Shown in pieces: positions 13,445 through 15,347 of a DNA stretch of 15,347 nucleotides. The DNA lies in the NCBI GenBank assembly GCA_041691295.1, contig JBEPVA010000087.1, positions 1-15,347 on the forward strand. The letters are read 5' to 3'. Position 1 is the stretch's first letter. Every line of letters begins with the position of its first letter. Position numbers and translations under genes: made by a program. The notes under the pieces were generated by a model. That model searched no databases and was not told the origin of the DNA. It saw only the letters and a program-made list of their open reading frames with translations. This DNA is from DATEHG01 sp041691295 (GTDB taxonomy: Bacteria > Gemmatimonadota > Gemmatimonadetes > Gemmatimonadales > GWC2-71-9).

Positions 13445-14770
13445 CTAGTTGGGGCAGCCAAACGCCGCGATGGTATCGATCCGGCCGAGGCGGCCGAGCA
13501 CGTCCTGCCGCCGAGTGCAGACCTCGTGGCGGCCGGGGTGGATCAAGTCAGCCAGTTCGAGCAGTACCAGCGCGTGCGCCGGCACCCCGATCCCGGTGGC
13601 CCAGCGAGGTTCGTAGAAGGAAGCGACCGCGTAGATCTCCTCCAGCATCCGCTCTGCGGCCAGCGCCCGTTCCATGTCGCTTGAGTCGGCGCTCTCGGCC
13701 TGCAGTTCTCTGAGCTTGAGATCTCGCGCCAGCCGCTCCGAGCTGGGTGGCGCACTGGCCGAGCGCCACCCGGCCAGGACTCGGCGGAGATTGGCAATCC
13801 GGTCCTGATAGCGGGCCAGTCGTTCGCGCCTGTTCTTGGCGGCCAGGCGCACGACCTTGGTGGCGCCGAGGCGGTCAACCTGAAGATCGATCGCAGTCAG
13901 GTCGAGTAGCCCATGAAAGTCCGCGGCGATACCGCGATAGTCCTCGTACGATTCAAAGAGGCGGCCGGCCGAATCGGCGGATGCGGCGATGAACAGCTGG
14001 TCGCGAAAGACTGAATCGACCCAGCCGGTCGATCGCAATGCCAGGCCACGCCGGACCGCCTGCAGCTCCAGCCAGCTTACGCCCTGCTCCATGACATCGG
14101 CCGGGGCCCAACTGTGAGGCCCCCCATAGAATACGATCCGGTGGTGGAGGCCGAGCGTGTCGAGCCGGGGGCCGAGGAACTCCATCTCCTCGTGGTTGAA
14201 GTCCGTGGCCCCGGCGCCACCGAAGAAGACGAACGGAGGCTCCGCACCGGGTGGACCGCTGTCGGGCGGCGGCCGCCATCCGGGCGGAAAGCCGGCACCG
14301 AATCCCATCACACCGGCAACATGTCCCGCCAGTGCGTAGCAATATTCCCACGCGGCCCGCGCGGTGCCGGAGAAACCGGCCAGGTAGAGCCGGGCGGGGT
14401 CGACAGAGAAGAGCTGCGGCGCATCGGCGATGATCGCGTTGACCGCGGCCGCGTTGGGGTCGAACAGTTCGTCACTTCGGGTGTTGTACGAGCTGATGAT
14501 GATGTACCCGAGCCGGTCGGCGGCCTTCTGCAGCAGCTGGATCGGCTTGAGCGCACGACCACGCGGATCCATGGCAATGAGCACAGGCCACTGGCGGGTG
14601 CTGTCGTATTGTGGCGGCAGATAGACGGCAACCAGCTGGTGGGCATCGTGCCGGCTCACCAGCGAATCGAGCAGCCGGCCGCCGGCCGGCTGCTGGACCG
14701 CAAGCGCGGAAGCCGCCAAACCGACCGTGGCAACGCAGGCCACTCGAAGACCAATAGAAAAGGCGGGCAT
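13445..14770 (-). CDS. Exported alpha/beta-hydrolase-like protein with helical C-terminal domain
   Basis: A 441-residue protein from the ATG at 14770. A signal peptide (FSIGLRVACVATVGLAASALAVQQ) is followed by an esterase-like fold: strand-rich VYLPPQYD and VLIAMDPRG, the nucleophile-elbow region YLAGFSGTARAAW, an acid candidate in GATDFNHEE, and a His in GPHSWAP. These recall PHB-depolymerase/LpqC-type or dienelactone-hydrolase-like esterases, except that the elbow is GFSGT rather than GxSxG. The last roughly 170 residues are largely helical, charged and lack known motifs. A frame open to 14932 would add 54 residues before the signal peptide and is rejected. It is divergent from the lipoprotein gene, with overlapping start codons. 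Substrate unknown. Confidence 0.78.
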   Translation of the reverse strand: MPAFSIGLRVACVATVGLAASALAVQQPAGGRLLDSLVSRHDAHQLVAVYLPPQYDSTRQWPVLIAMDPRGRALKPIQLLQKAADRLGYIIISSYNTRSDELFDPNAAAVNAIIADAPQLFSVDPARLYLAGFSGTARAAWEYCYALAGHVAGVMGFGAGFPPGWRPPPDSGPPGAEPPFVFFGGAGATDFNHEEMEFLGPRLDTLGLHHRIVFYGGPHSWAPADVMEQGVSWLELQAVRRGLALRSTGWVDSVFRDQLFIAASADSAGRLFESYEDYRGIAADFHGLLDLTAIDLQVDRLGATKVVRLAAKNRRERLARYQDRIANLRRVLAGWRSASAPPSSERLARDLKLRELQAESADSSDMERALAAERMLEEIYAVASFYEPRWATGIGVPAHALVLLELADLIHPGRHEVCTRRQDVLGRLGRIDTIAAFGCPN

Positions 14771-15344
14771 GATGCGGGTAAGACGTTCGATAGCGCTGGT
14801 ATTCGCACTCTCGGCCACAACACTGGGATGTCGCGATAAAACCCCGGTACCCGCCGCCACGCCGACCGTCTCGGCCGCACCGGCACGGGCCGACAACGAC
14901 GGCTGCGGATTCGTCCCGGCGACCGGCCACACTAATCCGGCCCGGCTGCTGGCCGATTATCTCCAGCACGATGGCGCCGGTGAGTTCACCCGCTCCGACG
15001 GCTGGCGCGATTCCGCGATGGCCTGCCCGGCCCATGCGCCAGGTTGGGACGGCTTTACCCTCATCGCCTCCTACAAATCCGACTCACTCGGCACCACCGC
15101 CGATTCCGCCCGCTACCTGGTGACCTACCAGCGGCTGGGGCTGCTGGAGCAGGACACCGCCGGCTTTTATATCAAGGATGATGTGGGGGAGGAAAAGGAC
15201 ACGATCGTACTGGCAAGGACTTCATTCGGTTGGCGGGTAGCCGATCTGGATCAGGACCCGCATCTGTTACCGGCCGGGGCGCTGCTGATCTCGACCCTCC
15301 GCCCGAGCGATGCAGAACGGCTCAAGCAAATGGCGGCCCGCTGA
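14769..15344 (+). CDS. Putative lipoprotein, unknown function
   Basis: About 191 residues from the ATG at 14769 (a second in-frame ATG follows at 14772). Signal sequence MRVRRSIALVFALSATTLGC has a good lipobox (TLGC), followed by a Pro/Ala/Thr-rich linker (KTPVPAATPTVSAAPA) and a globular domain with DGFTLIASYKSD, ARYLVTYQRLGLLEQD and SFGWRVADLDQDPHLLP. No family was recognised; the domain could be an NTF2-like or similar small fold. AAAAGG at 14758-14763 is well placed for either ATG, better for 14772. A 14-residue upstream extension to 14727 lacks support. The stop lies four bases from the window end. Confidence 0.75.
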   Translation: MMRVRRSIALVFALSATTLGCRDKTPVPAATPTVSAAPARADNDGCGFVPATGHTNPARLLADYLQHDGAGEFTRSDGWRDSAMACPAHAPGWDGFTLIASYKSDSLGTTADSARYLVTYQRLGLLEQDTAGFYIKDDVGEEKDTIVLARTSFGWRVADLDQDPHLLPAGALLISTLRPSDAERLKQMAAR

Positions 15345-15347
15345 GCG

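Overview
The window is GC-rich and densely coded. It is dominated by an arginine biosynthesis cluster on the minus strand (155-9900), read argG, P-loop gene, argC, argD, argF', argB, argE, argH, argR. Order and enzyme types resemble the arginine clusters of Bacteroidota and their relatives. The high GC and many exported small proteins suggest a high-GC member of that broader group, such as Gemmatimonadota; this placement is an inference, since no rRNA or marker gene is present.

The pathway is not the textbook one. The carbamoyltransferase is of the N-acylornithine type, so carbamoylation precedes deacylation: acyl-glutamate -> (ArgB, ArgC, ArgD) -> acyl-ornithine -> (ArgF') -> acyl-citrulline -> (ArgE) -> citrulline -> (ArgG, ArgH) -> arginine. 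Position 92 of ArgF', the known acetyl/succinyl selector, is Val rather than Glu, which predicts N-succinyl intermediates. No recognisable first-step acyltransferase is present in the cluster; the gene lodged between argG and argC encodes an uncharacterised protein with a BioD-like P-loop and is a candidate for that role. ArgR is the last gene, and a palindromic A/T-rich candidate ARG box overlaps the argG promoter and start codon; argG appears to be leaderless.

Within the cluster, argC-argD-argF' and argB-argE-argH-argR are two blocks of overlapping genes. The three real gaps (4006-4101, 7407-7523, 8601-8703) each contain an inverted repeat of short 7- or 8-nt words that begins at the stop codon of the preceding gene. 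Similar word repeats follow stops on the plus strand at 10925 and 12063. argC is interrupted by a roughly 70-nt C/G homopolymer block (6590-6660) that breaks the frame and is probably a sequence artefact.

The plus-strand right half holds an exported YbjN-like protein with a strong terminator, a 65-residue Cys/His protein, then a run of four closely packed genes (membrane protein, unknown 135-residue protein, SecDF-P1-like lipoprotein, GNAT). An open frame with protein-like composition but no standard start follows the GNAT stop. The window ends with a divergent pair, an exported alpha/beta-hydrolase-like protein (minus) and a putative lipoprotein (plus), whose start codons overlap.
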